From contig MVAQ01000040.1 in the NCBI GenBank assembly GCA_014825775.1, positions 55,158 through 119,157 on the forward strand: a stretch of DNA of 64,000 nt. Reading direction: 5' to 3'. Positions 11,457 through 22,869 of this stretch are shown piece after piece (position 1 is the first letter of the stretch; each line of letters begins with the position of its first letter). This DNA comes from Krasilnikovozyma curviuscula (lineage: Eukaryota > Basidiomycota > Tremellomycetes > Cystofilobasidiales > Mrakiaceae). The notes beneath the pieces were generated by a model. The model was given only the letters and a program-made list of their open reading frames with translations. It did not search any database and had not been told where the DNA came from. The position numbers and the translations under genes are program-made.

Positions 11457-13208
11457 CTAAGCAGTGGCCTTCTCCCAGTTGTAGGTAGTCTTGAAGCCAG
11501 AAATCATTAATGATCCCGACTTCAACTTGGATGTGAACCAGCTGCCTCTAACTCCAACCAAAGGCAGGCCGTAGAGCGATCCGCCCTTAGGACCAAGCGA
11601 GACCGCCATTGCATTCATCGGTAATCCTGTGAAGCTCTTCAAGCTGCTGGGTGCCTTAATGAGAGCAACGATGTTGGCGGCTACAATTGGCGCTTGGACG
11701 TTAATGGCGAAGGCAGTCTTTGGCTCTTGATCGCTGGCGTCCCCAATGACGAGGACATTTTTGAGCTTTTCGGAGTCGACCTATAAAACACAATGGACAT
11801 TATAGAAAGTTTCACAGAGAAGGAGTTCAAAAAGAGGCTCACAATCATGAGAGAACCCTTGCCGCTTTTCTTGGTCTTGATGTACCCGTCGACAACAGCT
11901 GATGGGTCCGATGCGGTGACGAGGTACTCAACAAACTGGGAACGCAAGAACGATTAGGCTTGAAGTGAAATTAAACAAAATTGAATTTGCTGACCTTGTT
12001 ACCAGTAGCGTTAAAAATGAAATCCGTCTCCACAGAAGCCCCTTTAACGGTCTTGACAACCTTCTTTGCAACAGGCCCAGTGATCATTTCTTCCCTTGGG
12101 AGGTCAACACGGTCATCAAAGATGACCTTCACTCCCATCTTCGTTAGCTGAGGCATCAGCGAAGCGTGAAGTGTTGTCGGAAAGGTTGGAATGACGGTGG
12201 AGGCGCTTTGGACGATTGTGACTTCGGTGGATGGGTGAGCAGCCTTTATCTCTCCAGCCATCTCCACTCCAACAACACCACCTCCGACGATCAAGATGGA
12301 TTTACTGCTTGCAATGTCGGATTGCATCTTCTTCAGGACGGCGACACCTTCTTCACGTGTTGACGTGTCGATACGACCTGGAGCGGAGTAGCTAAACGTA
12401 ATCATTGGATGAGCGACACTCCCCCCCTACACGGCGCGAAAATAGAAGGACTCACGCGCTTCCTGTCGCTACAATACAGTAATCGAACTCAATCTTTTCA
12501 GAGAGTTCGAATTCTGAGTGAGTCTTGTCGACTGTCAAGAATCCATTTTCTAAGCTAGTAACCTTGGTGAGAGGCAAAACAATATGCTTCGAGTCCTTAG
12601 GGAAAAAGTTTGACAAGGGAGCGAGCGTCTTCTCTTCCCATCCTAAAATCGCAGGCCCGAGAAGGACAAGTCAGTTGAGTGGCAGCTGAAACAGCCGGAC
12701 CAGAAGCAAGGAATTTTGGACTGCAAAATACCTGGAACGACAGCAGCTCTGAGGCCAGCCTTAATTAAAAGAAGTGCAGAAAGGGATTAGAGGAGGTTTT
12801 TGCGGCTGGATCAAGCCAGTTCACCTACTGGGGAGTAGTAACTGAAGTCCTTAGCGTCGATCAAAATGATTCTGTGGGATGCTGGGAGGATCTTTTCCAA
12901 ATTCCTGGCAGCAGTAGCACCTACATAGTGTCAATGCAGGAGGCCCAGCAAGAGATGGGTTAGTGGGACCAGAGAGTGCAATTGCAAAACGTGTGCAGTT
13001 ACAGGAGGACAGAGAGGGAGAGGTGTCAGCTTCGCATACGCATTGAAGAACTCACTTCCTTCAATATGGGAGAAATGAAAGTCCTTACCACCAATAGCAG
13101 CTCCAATCTGTGATTGAAAGCAGCGAAGACAAAGCTCGATGGTCAGCGACTGCCCCAAAATGGACACAGACTTCTTCCCAGTCGACTCACTATCACAACG
13201 TTCTTCAT
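11457..13208 (-). CDS. FSP1/AMID-like FAD-dependent NAD(P)H oxidoreductase, copy 1
   Basis: About 375 residues from nine or so exons, starting MKNVVI at 13208. The FAD-binding Rossmann start IGAAIGGATAARNL is split over three exons. It is followed by IDAKDFSYYSPVAGLRAAVVPG, CIVATGSAYSAPG, the NAD(P)H-binding Rossmann motif ILIVGGGVVGVEMAGEI, and VLVIGDASDQEPKTAFAIN, which contacts FAD. The end KGGSLYGLPLVGVRGSWFTS is typical of fungal AMID-like proteins. The family (AIF-like mitochondrial-associated inducer of death, FSP1) reduces quinones such as ubiquinone with NAD(P)H. The usual GxGxxG at the FAD site reads GAAIGG here, so the second glycine is replaced. No targeting peptide is seen. A diverged second copy lies 3 kb upstream on the same strand. 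Confidence 0.88.
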
Positions 13209-13565
13209 TTTTGGGATGAGGGTACTGAGAAAAGGTTGATTGAAAGTGGGTGGTCTGGTGAAGTTGAGAGAAGAAGATTCGGACGGCCTTTTAATGTTTT
13301 GCTTTGATAATCATTCAGCATTGTATTGTGGCGAGCGTGGGGTGCTGACAAACTTTGCTGACGAGAAAGCGCAGTTTGCTAATTGAACTGCTTATGAGGT
13401 GTCCTCGGTGATCCAAGCAACAGAGGAAGCCACTGTGTGCCCGGACGAAGAAGCTGCGTGAGTTACTTGCCAAAAGGAGAGCCGGGGCAGAAAGCAATGG
13501 GCGATATCAGACATTTAAAACAACAATTATTCACTTCCAAGTGTCTCTCTATAATCTACAAAAAG
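13209..13565. other. Intergenic region
   Basis: About 360 bp between the F-box gene stop and the FSP1-like copy 1 start, holding the promoter of the latter. I see no distinct core promoter motif and no RNA gene. Confidence 0.5.
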
Positions 13566-14639
13566 TCAGCAGTTTAGCCATCCAACCCAATTGAATTCCT
13601 CCTCTAGCCATATGTGCACCAGCCCTTCCCTTCCCCAGCCTACATCCAACATCCGCTCTAGCCTCTCGGTGACGACCTGCTTACTCCCTTCGTCTTCCAG
13701 AATCAAGTGGAACTCCTCCAATTGAGGACGAGCACAAAGCTCCTTAAACCGTGCACCAGCAGTGACCGCGCAATGCGTTACCCAGTCGGCGACGTGACAC
13801 GACGGCATGGCGAGCGCGATGGACGTCAAAGTTGAGCATTCCGGCGGGATACAGCAGAAGTTTCCCAAGTCAACTTCTGAGGCTGTTGTCGTCGTTACTG
13901 TCCGTGATGAGAATCCAGATGAGACTGGATCTTCGTCAGGCGATGGAATCGGCGTCGGTTGGTAGTTTAGCTCTCCGCCCAGCATTGTCAACTTCTTCAC
14001 TCGCTTCCAACCGCGCTTCAGGTGCTCATACGTTTCCCTACTTGAATAGTGGACCTCGAAAGACTTTTCTTGATTCTCTACTCGGAAGATAAAGTGCTCT
14101 GGGTTCAGGATTTGGGATAGTGGGATGGAAGAGATGGTGGGGTCACTGGGGGTCGCCGGTTTATAAAATAAACTGCTGGAGGTGAGCTCAAATGTGAGAA
14201 CATTGGAGAGTGTTGACGGAGACTGGTGTTTGAGAATCTCATGTAGGTCAAAGTCAAGCAGTGAAGGGTCGAAATTGAGCGTGAGCGTTTCGACGTGGTT
14301 GAGAGCCTGGTTGCGGCGCGATGATCGCCAATTCGTCATTTTTTGTCGATTATCCAGAGGAATCTCTTTGTCCTGCTTGGTTGCAGATATATCTGAAGAG
14401 TCATAAGATGAATTCATTACTGCAGCTGTTGATTGTAAGATACAGTCTTCAACTGAATCCCACCCAAACAGACATTGGAATTGCTCGTCATCCTGGATTT
14501 CAACCCAATTGTACAGAACCGGGATTGTCTTGCTATAAAAGCATTTCGCAACTGAGCAGCAGGAAGCGAGTGTGTGGATGTCCATCGAGAGGAAGCTCAA
14601 GATGTTCTGGGTGATATTGGCCGGGAGCTGGCAGAGCAT
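13566..14639 (-). CDS. F-box protein
   Basis: A single open frame of 357 residues. The N-terminus is an F-box: LPANITQNILSFLSMDIHTL then ASCCSVAKCFYSKTIPVLYN, with the usual LP start, hydrophobic helix positions and a late VLYNW. F-box proteins bind Skp1 and bring substrates to SCF ubiquitin ligases. The rest (about 300 residues) has scattered leucine-rich stretches (HVETLTLNFDPSLLDFDL, LEEFHLILEDEG) that resemble the degenerate leucine-rich repeats seen in fungal F-box proteins, but no clean repeat or WD40 domain. The end EEEFNWVGWLNC is conserved-looking. The ATG lies only 7 bp after the stop I assign to the upstream gene, and a 55-nt intron could join the two (see findings), so the true start may be far upstream. 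Confidence 0.75.
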   Translation of the reverse strand: MLCQLPANITQNILSFLSMDIHTLASCCSVAKCFYSKTIPVLYNWVEIQDDEQFQCLFGWDSVEDCILQSTAAVMNSSYDSSDISATKQDKEIPLDNRQKMTNWRSSRRNQALNHVETLTLNFDPSLLDFDLHEILKHQSPSTLSNVLTFELTSSSLFYKPATPSDPTISSIPLSQILNPEHFIFRVENQEKSFEVHYSSRETYEHLKRGWKRVKKLTMLGGELNYQPTPIPSPDEDPVSSGFSSRTVTTTTASEVDLGNFCCIPPECSTLTSIALAMPSCHVADWVTHCAVTAGARFKELCARPQLEEFHLILEDEGSKQVVTERLERMLDVGWGREGLVHIWLEEEFNWVGWLNC

Positions 14640-14646
14640 GGAAATT

Positions 14647-15849
14647 TCATTCGAGAAAGAGGATTGTGGTAGGGTTTTCGACTGATTCTGTCGGAGTTGA
14701 TGGATAGGTGTGGTGTTTGCTGAAGAAGTGGGTGAGTCTTGAGAATCGAAAAGCGGAGACGTCTGTGGCGTTCAAAGGAACCAGGTTTTAAATAGTAAGC
14801 CTGCTTTACAAATTTGGAAAGGATCGCGACAGTCAACTTGAAAGAGAGGTATGGACATACTCGACAGGTTTCTGACTTCATATGCTTTGGGAAGATCTAG
14901 CATTGTGAGCCAAGTGGGAGCGTTAACTGCCTGATGTTGCACCCGTTGAAAAAAGGTAGCAGTGAAAGGGGACGATGACACACACCTCCAAGAACGGCTT
15001 CTCGCCCATCTGTGAATGGAGCTCATACCCAGTCGTATTAATACCATCCAGCCAGTCCTGAATCTTCTTCGTGCTGACATCGACCATCTTGCCGCGGGTA
15101 GAACCGGCGTTGTTGTGGTGCGAGTTGTGCGACGATGGAGGCTCCCACTGTGCATGAGCATCCATCCCTGTCAATTAGGTGTCTGACGGTTAAATAAAGA
15201 TGGAAAGATGAGAAGAAGGGACGTCAATAGAGATACTTGCTGGGTCTTCAACCATCCTCCATCTCTCGAGCGCAGTGCCAAGGCAGAAGTAGAGCGCTAA
15301 TCGCTACGGATGATTGAAAGACCGAACGACGGAGTCAACTCACCTCGTTCCAGATTCCAAGAGACTGCTATAACTTGGGAGACAATCTGAAGGGCCTAGT
15401 GGGTGGTTTCGATGATAGTGTCGTCAGCTACTATTCTCCGGGAAGGCCGTCGACAAAGTCTCTTCGGAAGCACTGCAAAGAGACACACTTCAATTGTCCT
15501 TCTCTAGCAGTTACAGTGAGAGCTGCTGCTGCTCTCACCGATCCAAAAAGCTCCGTCAAACGAGTGTCTACCTCTCGAATGTGAGATCTGGCAAGCTAAA
15601 AGAGGAAACGGGACGCCGAAAATTGTCAACACCCTAAATTAGCTGCCCAAACTGCCGACGAATCTTCTTGCTCACCTCTCTTCTCCTCCTTCTCCAAAGA
15701 GTCCTGGCCGTCGAAGGCCAATCCCTCAGCCCGAAAGTCCTATCCAAGGGAAGGATGACGACTAAAAATGCAAAAGGAAGCGAACAAACGGCAGCTATAA
15801 CAGGTTGCTTTTGATGGATACAAAGCCCATTAGCTAGCATTCCTTTCAT
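14647..15849 (-). CDS. Unrecognised multi-exon gene, possibly the 5' part of the F-box gene
   Basis: Several exons join in phase: a start MKGMLANGLCIHQ with a hydrophobic segment (VIAAVCSLPFAFLVVILPL), then GLRDWPSTARTLWRRRRRE / LARSHIREVDTRLTELFGS, then a weakly defined exon, then ALQIVSQVIAVSWNLERALY and FCLGTALERWRMVEDPA, MDAHAQWEPPSSHNS, KIQDWLDGINTTGYELHSQM, and AVNAPTWLTMLDLPKAYEV. The last frame stops at 14647. The joins between about 15380 and 15560 are uncertain. I do not recognise a domain; the helical, tryptophan-containing exons look like real coding sequence. The exons are on the same strand as, and directly abut, the F-box gene. The exact start is a guess. Confidence 0.45.
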
Positions 15850-16279
15850 ACCTGTACGGGCCTTCACTCACCTTCGAATGAAAAGATACAAGGTACAAAG
15901 AGACGCTCTTTTCAGCTCGAAAAAGTAATGAAAAAATGGAAGGAGGATTGTCGTTGTGGTCAGCTGGAAACTTTCGAGCTGGGCAACCGTGGTAGCGCGG
16001 CTGTCGGGCGATATCATTACCGACTCGGTCTGCCGGCTCTTTTTGACATGATTTCTGGGGAAGAGTAAACAGATATCCAGGAATGAAGGGGAAGATCGCA
16101 AAGCCTAGATGGGAAGATCGTCTCTGTTACCAGTGACAAAGAGCGCGCTCTCTCATACTACGACCGCTTTGTGCTCTTTCCATCTTTTGATCAAAACAAA
16201 AAGACAAAAAGAACAGTAAAGCAGAAGAGAGAGTAATTATTTAGAACCATCGCACCTGAAACTGGGAAAACAACTCCAT
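15850..16279. other. Intergenic region
   Basis: About 430 bp between the stop of FSP1-like copy 2 and the gene to its left. An open frame on the minus strand (15868-16101) does not splice in frame to the exons downstream. Purine/pyrimidine-biased sequence near 16190-16230 is the only notable feature. Confidence 0.4.
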
Positions 16280-18020
16280 CTAATAACCAGAGATCTTCTG
16301 ATTGTAGATCTCACCGAACTTCTCGACCAGCAGAGTCGAACTCTTCATCTTCGATGTAAACCAACCACCTAGCACCCCCACAAAGGGTAATCCGTACAAT
16401 GAACCACCTTTAGGGCCGAGAGAGACAGCCACCGCTGTAAAAGGAACGCCGTTGTAAGTTTTAAGGGTAGATGAAGGTGATTTTATCAGTGATATGATGT
16501 TGCTGGCCAATATTGGTCCTTGAAACTGGTTGAAATACAATTGTCATGATTGGAGAAGTGGTTCAATATTTGCATTCGCTCTAATTGGTACGCAGTGAGG
16601 AACCCACATTGATTGCAAACGCTGATTTGGGTTGTACATCAGCAGCATCTCCAACGACAAAGACATTTGGCAGCTTCTCAGAATCAACCTAAACAAGTCA
16701 AAAGTGAGTAAATTGTGTGTTTGTGGAGAGGATAGCAAGCCTATTTGGATTCATACCTGCAGCGTGGAGCCTTTCGCTGTCTTCTTTGTTTTGATGTACC
16801 CATCGGTATCAATAGCGGAAGGATCGGATGGGGATATTACATATTCAATGACCTAAGGAGAGCGAGTTAGTTCAAAATTTATAACTTCATTTGATCAAGA
16901 AGATTGAGAATGCTCACCTTGTTTCCAGTAGCGATAAACAAGAAGTCAGCTTCCACATGAGCGCCCTCCTGCGTCACCAATGTTTGCTTCGAGATTGGAC
17001 CTGTCACCATTGATTCCCTAGGAAGAATGAGCCGGTCGTTGAAAATAAGTGTTGCCTTCATTGCTTTCAGTTGAGAAATCAGACTGTTGCTCAGGCTCTG
17101 AGGATATTGTGGAACGAGGTAGGGAGAGGATTGGATGATGGTGAGCTGTTTGTCAGGATATTGTGCTTTTACTTCTCCGGAGAACTCAACCCCGGTCTGA
17201 TGATGTTTGAAATGAGCAGAATAAAAAAAAGTGATCTTGAGCTGCAGCAAGTTGAAACAGCTGGAAATGAAAGAACAAGACTCACCACTCCTCCCCCGAC
17301 GACAACGACTGAGGTAGCGTTTTTGATTTGGCCTTGCATGTTTTTCAAGAAATCAATTCCTTCATTACGAGTACGCAGATCAAGTCTTCCTGGAGCAGAG
17401 TAGCTAGAGAAGGATAGAAGGAGAGAAGGAGAAACTAATCAGAGTTACTCTGGCATGGGTTCGGGAACAGATCTCTCACGAAGCCCCTGTTGCAACGACA
17501 GCATAATCGTACTCAATCCTCTCTGTGAAGCCATGAGAGTAATTTACTGTGTCTACGAGGATGTAACCAGGTTCCACACGCAGAACTTTGGTCAAAGGAA
17601 GGATAATATGCCTCGATCCGTCTGGGAAGAAAGCATTGAGCGGTACGACAGTCTTTTCCTCAAAGCCTGCAAATATTTCGCAACTCAGATTGACAAGAGA
17701 GATTTTATTCTGGTGCAGTATAGCTCACCCGGAACAACAGCAGCCCTGATACCAGCGATTTGCCAGAAGATGGAATCTTTCGCTTCGATAAGTACAATTC
17801 GATGAGTCTCAGGGAGATTTTTTTCCAAAGCTCTAGCAACGTTAGCACCTAGTAGAAAAGAAGTCAGCAAAAGATACGTTGAAGTGCGATTGATTTGCGA
17901 TGCTTACCTCCGGAAGCGCCACCAATCTGCAAGAATTCGAGGGATGAAAATAATCAGAACAGCACGAAGACCAACCGAAAGAGATGATTCTTCACTCACG
18001 ATAACAACGTTCTTGACCAT
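16280..18020 (-). CDS. FSP1/AMID-like FAD-dependent NAD(P)H oxidoreductase, copy 2
   Basis: About 375 residues, start MVKNVVI at 18020, with an exon layout parallel to copy 1. Motifs: FAD site IGGASGGANVARALEKN, then RIVLIEAKDSIFWQIAGIRA, YAVVATGASYSAPGRLDLRT, NAD(P)H site VVVVGGGVTGVEFSGEV, the second FAD motif VFVVGDAADVQPKSAFAIN, and the end KGGSLYGLPFVGVLGGWFTS. It should catalyse NAD(P)H-dependent quinone reduction like copy 1. Differences: the FAD loop keeps GGASGG, whereas copy 1 has GAAIGG, and the segment after EAKDS differs and is shorter (no YYSPV). No membrane anchor or targeting signal is evident. Shared intron positions and order argue for tandem duplication followed by insertion or retention of the genes between them. 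Confidence 0.88.
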
Positions 18021-18387
18021 AGTAGACCTAATCGTGAGAATATGAGTTGGGATGGGGTGAGCAGAAAGAACCAAGAAAAACCGCGTCTTGCGTGCACTTT
18101 ATATGAAGCGCTCAGTTCTCGACAGCTTGATTCATAAGCCGACCTACTGATGAACAACAAATAACCTTTGCTTGACTCAGCATCTTTTACAGCAGCCTGG
18201 TTCTCGCGTTGCAATATCAGCACTGAGCGCGTACCCGATCGTAGCACCCGAAATCCGGCAGCCGGTGGCAAGCCTTGGCGGGTCAGCAAGGCATATCGTG
18301 CCTCAAACGCCTGGTTCGATCAAATCAACGAAAAGCATAAGATTTCAATCATCATTTGTCGCTTCAAAGGAAGGAAACCTAACACTC
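18021..18387. other. Intergenic region
   Basis: About 370 bp that must hold the promoter of FSP1-like copy 2 and the 3' flank of the acyltransferase. A sequence resembling a tRNA B-box (ggttcgatc) occurs near 18310 but no tRNA fold can be drawn around it. Confidence 0.5.
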
Positions 18388-20044
18388 TCATGAGGGTAAA
18401 GCCAATTCGGCTAGTTTTCCTCGTCGCCAGCGCCACTTCACCAGACTGAACCGGATCCACACGCCGCCCAGCTGGTCTTTCCTAACAGCCATCCCACTGG
18501 TCATGGTGACATTCTGGGAATTTGATATAACAGAAAGAGTGGTGTGTGAATTCGGTCGCTGGCTGTGGGTAATAGGGAATTCGAACTGACAGTGGTAAAA
18601 CCTGAAGCGTCGACCCACAACACCTTCCCTTTCGAACCTCCGCTTTTTCCCTCAAGGATTGATGAGAAGTTCAGCCATTCACCACCCATATCCACAGAAA
18701 CCCAGTTCGAGAAGGTGAATTTCTGCGAACCAGGTGGGAAATGAAGCGCATACCGAACTCCATTCGATTCCTTAGCAACCCGATCCTTGAACCTCATTGT
18801 CTTCAAAATTTCTTTTTCATCCGAATCTTTGATCATCTGTCTGCACAAGAGAGCGACTTGAGTTATTGATATATCCTGGAGGTTATACGGCGTGTTGAAG
18901 ACCTTCGTCGGCATGTGAAGGCAGTTGTGCAAATAGACGGCAGGCGCAAGGGCTTTGAATTGTGAGAGACGAGGGCGGAGGTTGACCGGAATAGACATTG
19001 CGATGGGTTGCGTTGGATTTGCAGGGTTCAAGTCCGAAAAGCATATCTGCAGTTCAACAGTCGCATTGTCAGCGCCATAGTGAACTTCAAGAAGAGTGCG
19101 AAAAATGATAGTTGCTTACTTTGACCCACCAGGCTGCTAAAGCATCACCTTCACTGATGAATGATTTATCATCGCCACTATCTCTGATGTCCTTCATGCA
19201 AGTCTGCTTTGATCCTCTTCACTTCTGATGCCGGTATATAAATCCAACGGCTCTCTTCTTGCAAAGCTGATTCCTCAGGGTATCTCTTGGCGAGTTCAGG
19301 ATCGGATGTGTTAACTGAAGATTGTGGATCGTGAATCCAGCTTGAGACAGGATTCGCAGTATTGTCCTGCTTATGTGACGACGAAGGTAGATTCTCGATA
19401 GGGTTTTGATGAACCGCTTCTGGAACGCCTTCTGTGCTTCCAGTGTTCAAGACAGTCATCCAAGCTGACAACAGCTCTTTCATGCCTCCTGCATCGAGGA
19501 AAGAGTGAGGGATAGTAAGACCGATGGTTGTGTGGTCGTCAGCGTATATGCCGACTTGAAGATGGAGAATCGGACGGGGTGGAATCGATTCTGCGTATTG
19601 TTGTAGTGAAACCAGAGAAACTGGTGGTCGAAAAACCGTCGGAGTTGGAACAGGATAGATGCGAGTCGTATCAGATGGACTTGGGTAGTCAAAATGAGTT
19701 CGAAGAGGCTCGTCGTAAAGTTGAAGATTTGATGAAAAAGGCGAACTCTCTTGAGACCAAGTGTGAGGGATTCTATACTCGAACTTTCCCTATGTGAGCA
19801 TGGCAGATCAGAACTTCGGAAATTCCGATGCTTGAAGCTGAACAGGGGAGTCACTCACCTCGGTATCTTTTCCAATCCTCGCTCCCAGTTCAGTCCACTT
19901 CTCGACAATCAGATGTTCCAATCCCTTCTTAAGCCTATCAAAGTCTAACCGTCCTGCTACAACGAAGCCATAGGTGAAAATAGACTTGATTTGAATGTCG
20001 TGGACGCTGATTGGAAGGGTACGAAAGGACATGTGGGTTTCCAC
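18388..20044 (-). CDS. HXXXD-type acyltransferase (BAHD/trichothecene acetyltransferase-like)
   Basis: Exons give a protein of about 440 residues starting METHMSFRTLPISVHDI. The catalytic motif is HSFLDAGG (HxxxDAGG), in the context IGLTIPHSFLDAGGMKELL. Upstream are RLDFDRLKKGLEHLIVEKW and ARIGK, and downstream ALAAWWVKICFSDLN, all typical of the fungal transferase family (Pfam Transferase). The DFGWG-like C-terminal motif appears only loosely, as SNWVSVDMGGEW. These enzymes move acyl groups from acyl-CoA to hydroxyls or amines of small molecules. The acceptor cannot be inferred: there is no polyketide, terpene or peptide synthase nearby. It is divergently placed against a histidine acid phosphatase, 300 bp apart. 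The last intron joins ASGFTT to NVTMTSGMAV. Confidence 0.78.
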
Positions 20045-20345
20045 TCTCTAAGACTTCTGTGAAGGAGTAAATCGATCCTGATTTCTGTTTTGCTACTTAG
20101 TAGCAACAATGCTTCACACTGGGCGTTAGTAACCAGTGCCCGCGCGGCTCTGCTATATTTGAGAGAAGGCACGTTCTCCACACAACCAATCTAATCGCTG
20201 GTGACCTGAAGGTTCTTACTGGATCAGGTTGTTGACATCTAATCGTCAGCATGGTTAGAACTCATACGTCAAAAGACAAGATTCTAGCTCTTAGATAAGT
20301 CCCTCGTATTAAAACAGCAGTTGCTTACCTGCAATACTCCGGCCA
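20045..20345. other. Divergent promoter region
   Basis: About 300 bp shared upstream region of the acyltransferase (minus) and the acid phosphatase (plus). No clear TATA box. The minus-strand frame continuing through it lacks family features. Confidence 0.5.
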
Positions 20346-22657
20346 ATGCTGCTGTTACGATTATTGAACAGTTTTCTGGCCTCAAGATACGGAGGAAGCA
20401 TGTAAGTTTGTAACCTGATTCAACATATCTATTAAATCAGTCGCTGGTTGAAATAGAGAGAGCGAGAGTCAGTTTCTAACCGCTGTCTTCTTCCATCAAC
20501 CATTTGCTGATCATGGCAGCTTGCTCTGGCTTTACCCTCTCGGACCTTTTCATTACACTTTCTATCCAGTGTAAGTAATGCTATATTCTTTCAAACGTAC
20601 AATAATCTGACCCGTTCAGCTTGGCTTTTGGTAGTACCGAACCTCTCTCAGCAACTTCAGTAATCAGCATCCCCAGTTCGAACTCGTTAAATCTTGGACC
20701 GTACACACCTTACATGAGCCAGCATAGTGAAATATGTAGAAAAATCCCTTCAGGTTGGAAGCTGGATCAAGTTTCGATGATTATGAGGTACGTTTCGCCC
20801 TCATCAAATCTATCTTGTATCTGAAACACTAGACGGAGATTTTGCGTTTTGGGCGACGATATAGGCATGGTGCGAGATCTCCAACATCTGGATCTAGCGT
20901 CAAAATTCAAGCTGCGTTGTCCAAGTTTAAAGCTGTTACGGAGATACAAGATCCGGCATTGCTTTTTATTAAAAACTAGCAAGTCATCTCTGAAATCTGG
21001 CTATGTCTGCCGCTCTCACTGATTCTGAAGTCTCTCAATAGCACGTACTCGGGATACACACCTGGAATTCTATCAGACTTTGGACGAAAAGTGAGCAGAG
21101 TACTTGCCGGCTTTCTGCGCCTCAATACTTACGATTTACGTGATGGGCCTTATATACAGGAATGCTATGATGCGGGTGCTCGATATAGTGAGGAGTATTC
21201 CAACCTTTCAGGTAGCGCTTTCTTTAGAAGTTCAGGTGCATCTCAGAAATCAAGGGTCGTGGAATGTTCAGCCTGGTACCTCAGAGGCTTCTTTGGTGAA
21301 GCTTTCTGTCTCAACGCTAATTTAAGCTTGAGCCAGCCTGATTTGGTGAGTAAATTTACATTTCATCATGGATTGAACGAGCTGAAAGATGAATTTCCTC
21401 ATAAAGATCATCTCCGAAGCGAACGGATCCAACAACACTCTCTCAGTCCATTCCTGCACAGCAGACGAAGAGGGCATCTCCTACGGAAATGTTGCTCGCA
21501 ACTTGTGGATATGTAAGCTTTTGTCATTTGTCCATTCTTGAAGCAGGCCTTGACAGATTCACTTCGCTTCTAGCGCAATACACCCCGCCAATTACCCGTA
21601 GGCTGAATCAAGCACTCCCAGGTGCTAATCTGAGCGCCAACGACATACCAAGGTGAGAAGATCTCAAACTTTGTCAACTAGCAACCGAGACCCGAGAACT
21701 GACGTTTATGTCTGAAGTATAATGTCCTTGTGTGGGTTTGATAGCGCTTGGAATCTCGAATGGAAAGAATCCCCGTGGTGTTCTGTTTTTACGCAACAAG
21801 AGTGGATACAGAACGAGTACTACTATGATCTTGACAAGGTATTTCTACTTTATTCACCTACCAATTTTCTGTCACTGATTTGATTTCATCCAGTTCTATG
21901 GTCACTCGTACGGAAGTCCATATGGAGCTGCCAGTGGTGTGGTGAGCAAATCATAAATCTTCGATAAGGTAGCTCACTAAGTTCTTAGCCTTTTGCACTC
22001 AACACAGGGCTACGTCAACGAGCTCCTTGCTCGGCTCACCAGTACGCCAGTCCTTCTCGGCGCGACAACCAACTGCACTCTCGATCACAACTTTACTACT
22101 TTCCCTTTGGACAGGACCTTCTACGCCGATTTCAGTCATGACAACAATATGCTTTCGATAGTGGGTGTATTTAGTCGCTTTTTACCTAAGGTGTTTACAA
22201 TTTCTGATCCTGCTTTGCGATCACAGCTAGCTGCTCTTGGCTTGTTGAAGGAGCCTGATCTTTACGCTACACCCGATTTGCTGTATATTCCGTCACATAA
22301 GTGCGTGTCTTTCTACTCTGCTGGGGTGTCATCGATTCTGACGACAACCTGCCTGCTTGATGTAGGTTCATCGTTTCCAGGCTCGCGTCATTTGCGAGCC
22401 GATACGTTTTCGAGAGGTTAATCTCTCCCAAAGGCACTCACTTCATCCGAATTATCATTAATGATGCAGTGGTACCTCTGGACTTCCCGGAGTGTGGAGA
22501 CGCCGGACTTCAATTAGGTCTTTGCGCATTGGATGCTTTCGTCGCAACGCAGTCGTTCTCAAGAGCTCAGCCGCCTCTGTGGGATAAGATTTGCTACTCA
22601 GAACATATCAATAGGACGGTGCCTTTGCATGATCTCTCAGTTTATGCTTGTAGATGA
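20346..22657 (+). CDS. Histidine acid phosphatase / phytase-like
   Basis: Exon 1 (20346-20401) and exon 2 (20520-20570) encode MLLLRLLNSFLASRYGG and LLWLYPLGPFHYTFYPV, a hydrophobic N-terminus that could be a signal anchor. Exon 3 ends in DQVSMIMR and exon 4 begins HGARSPTSG, together the RHGxRxP catalytic signature of branch-2 histidine phosphatases. Later segments are SSGASQKSRVVECSAWYLRG, the family's R-x-V-x-S region, and FYADFSHDNNM, the HD motif with the proton donor aspartate. The end CGDAGLQLGLCALDAFV has the conserved cysteines. The enzyme releases phosphate from phosphomonoesters, possibly phytate, in the secretory route or outside the cell. The intron after 20978 has a GC donor; without it a stop follows KNY. 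About 520 residues, normal for the family. Confidence 0.85.
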
Positions 22658-22869
22658 TACAGCGGCTTTCTTACATTTCGAGTGATACTGCATGGGTATG
22701 GCGTTCAGCACGGTTCAGTGTACAACTCAATCTTATCTATACCTTCCTAGTCTAAAAAATCTCAGATTACCTTCTGCTGTTGTGTTACGACCCAAAAGTG
22801 GCGTCCCAATTTTTTTTCTTCGACAGAAGCGTTCGGGCGCACGAGAGGATGAAAACTTCACTAACAGCC

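Noticed and set aside
15375..15584. Plus-strand 69-codon frame
   Set aside because: Lies across minus-strand exons with helical protein character and has no family features of its own.
18300..18330. B-box-like sequence (ggttcgatc) suggesting a tRNA
   Set aside because: No A-box at the right distance and no cloverleaf can be drawn on either strand.
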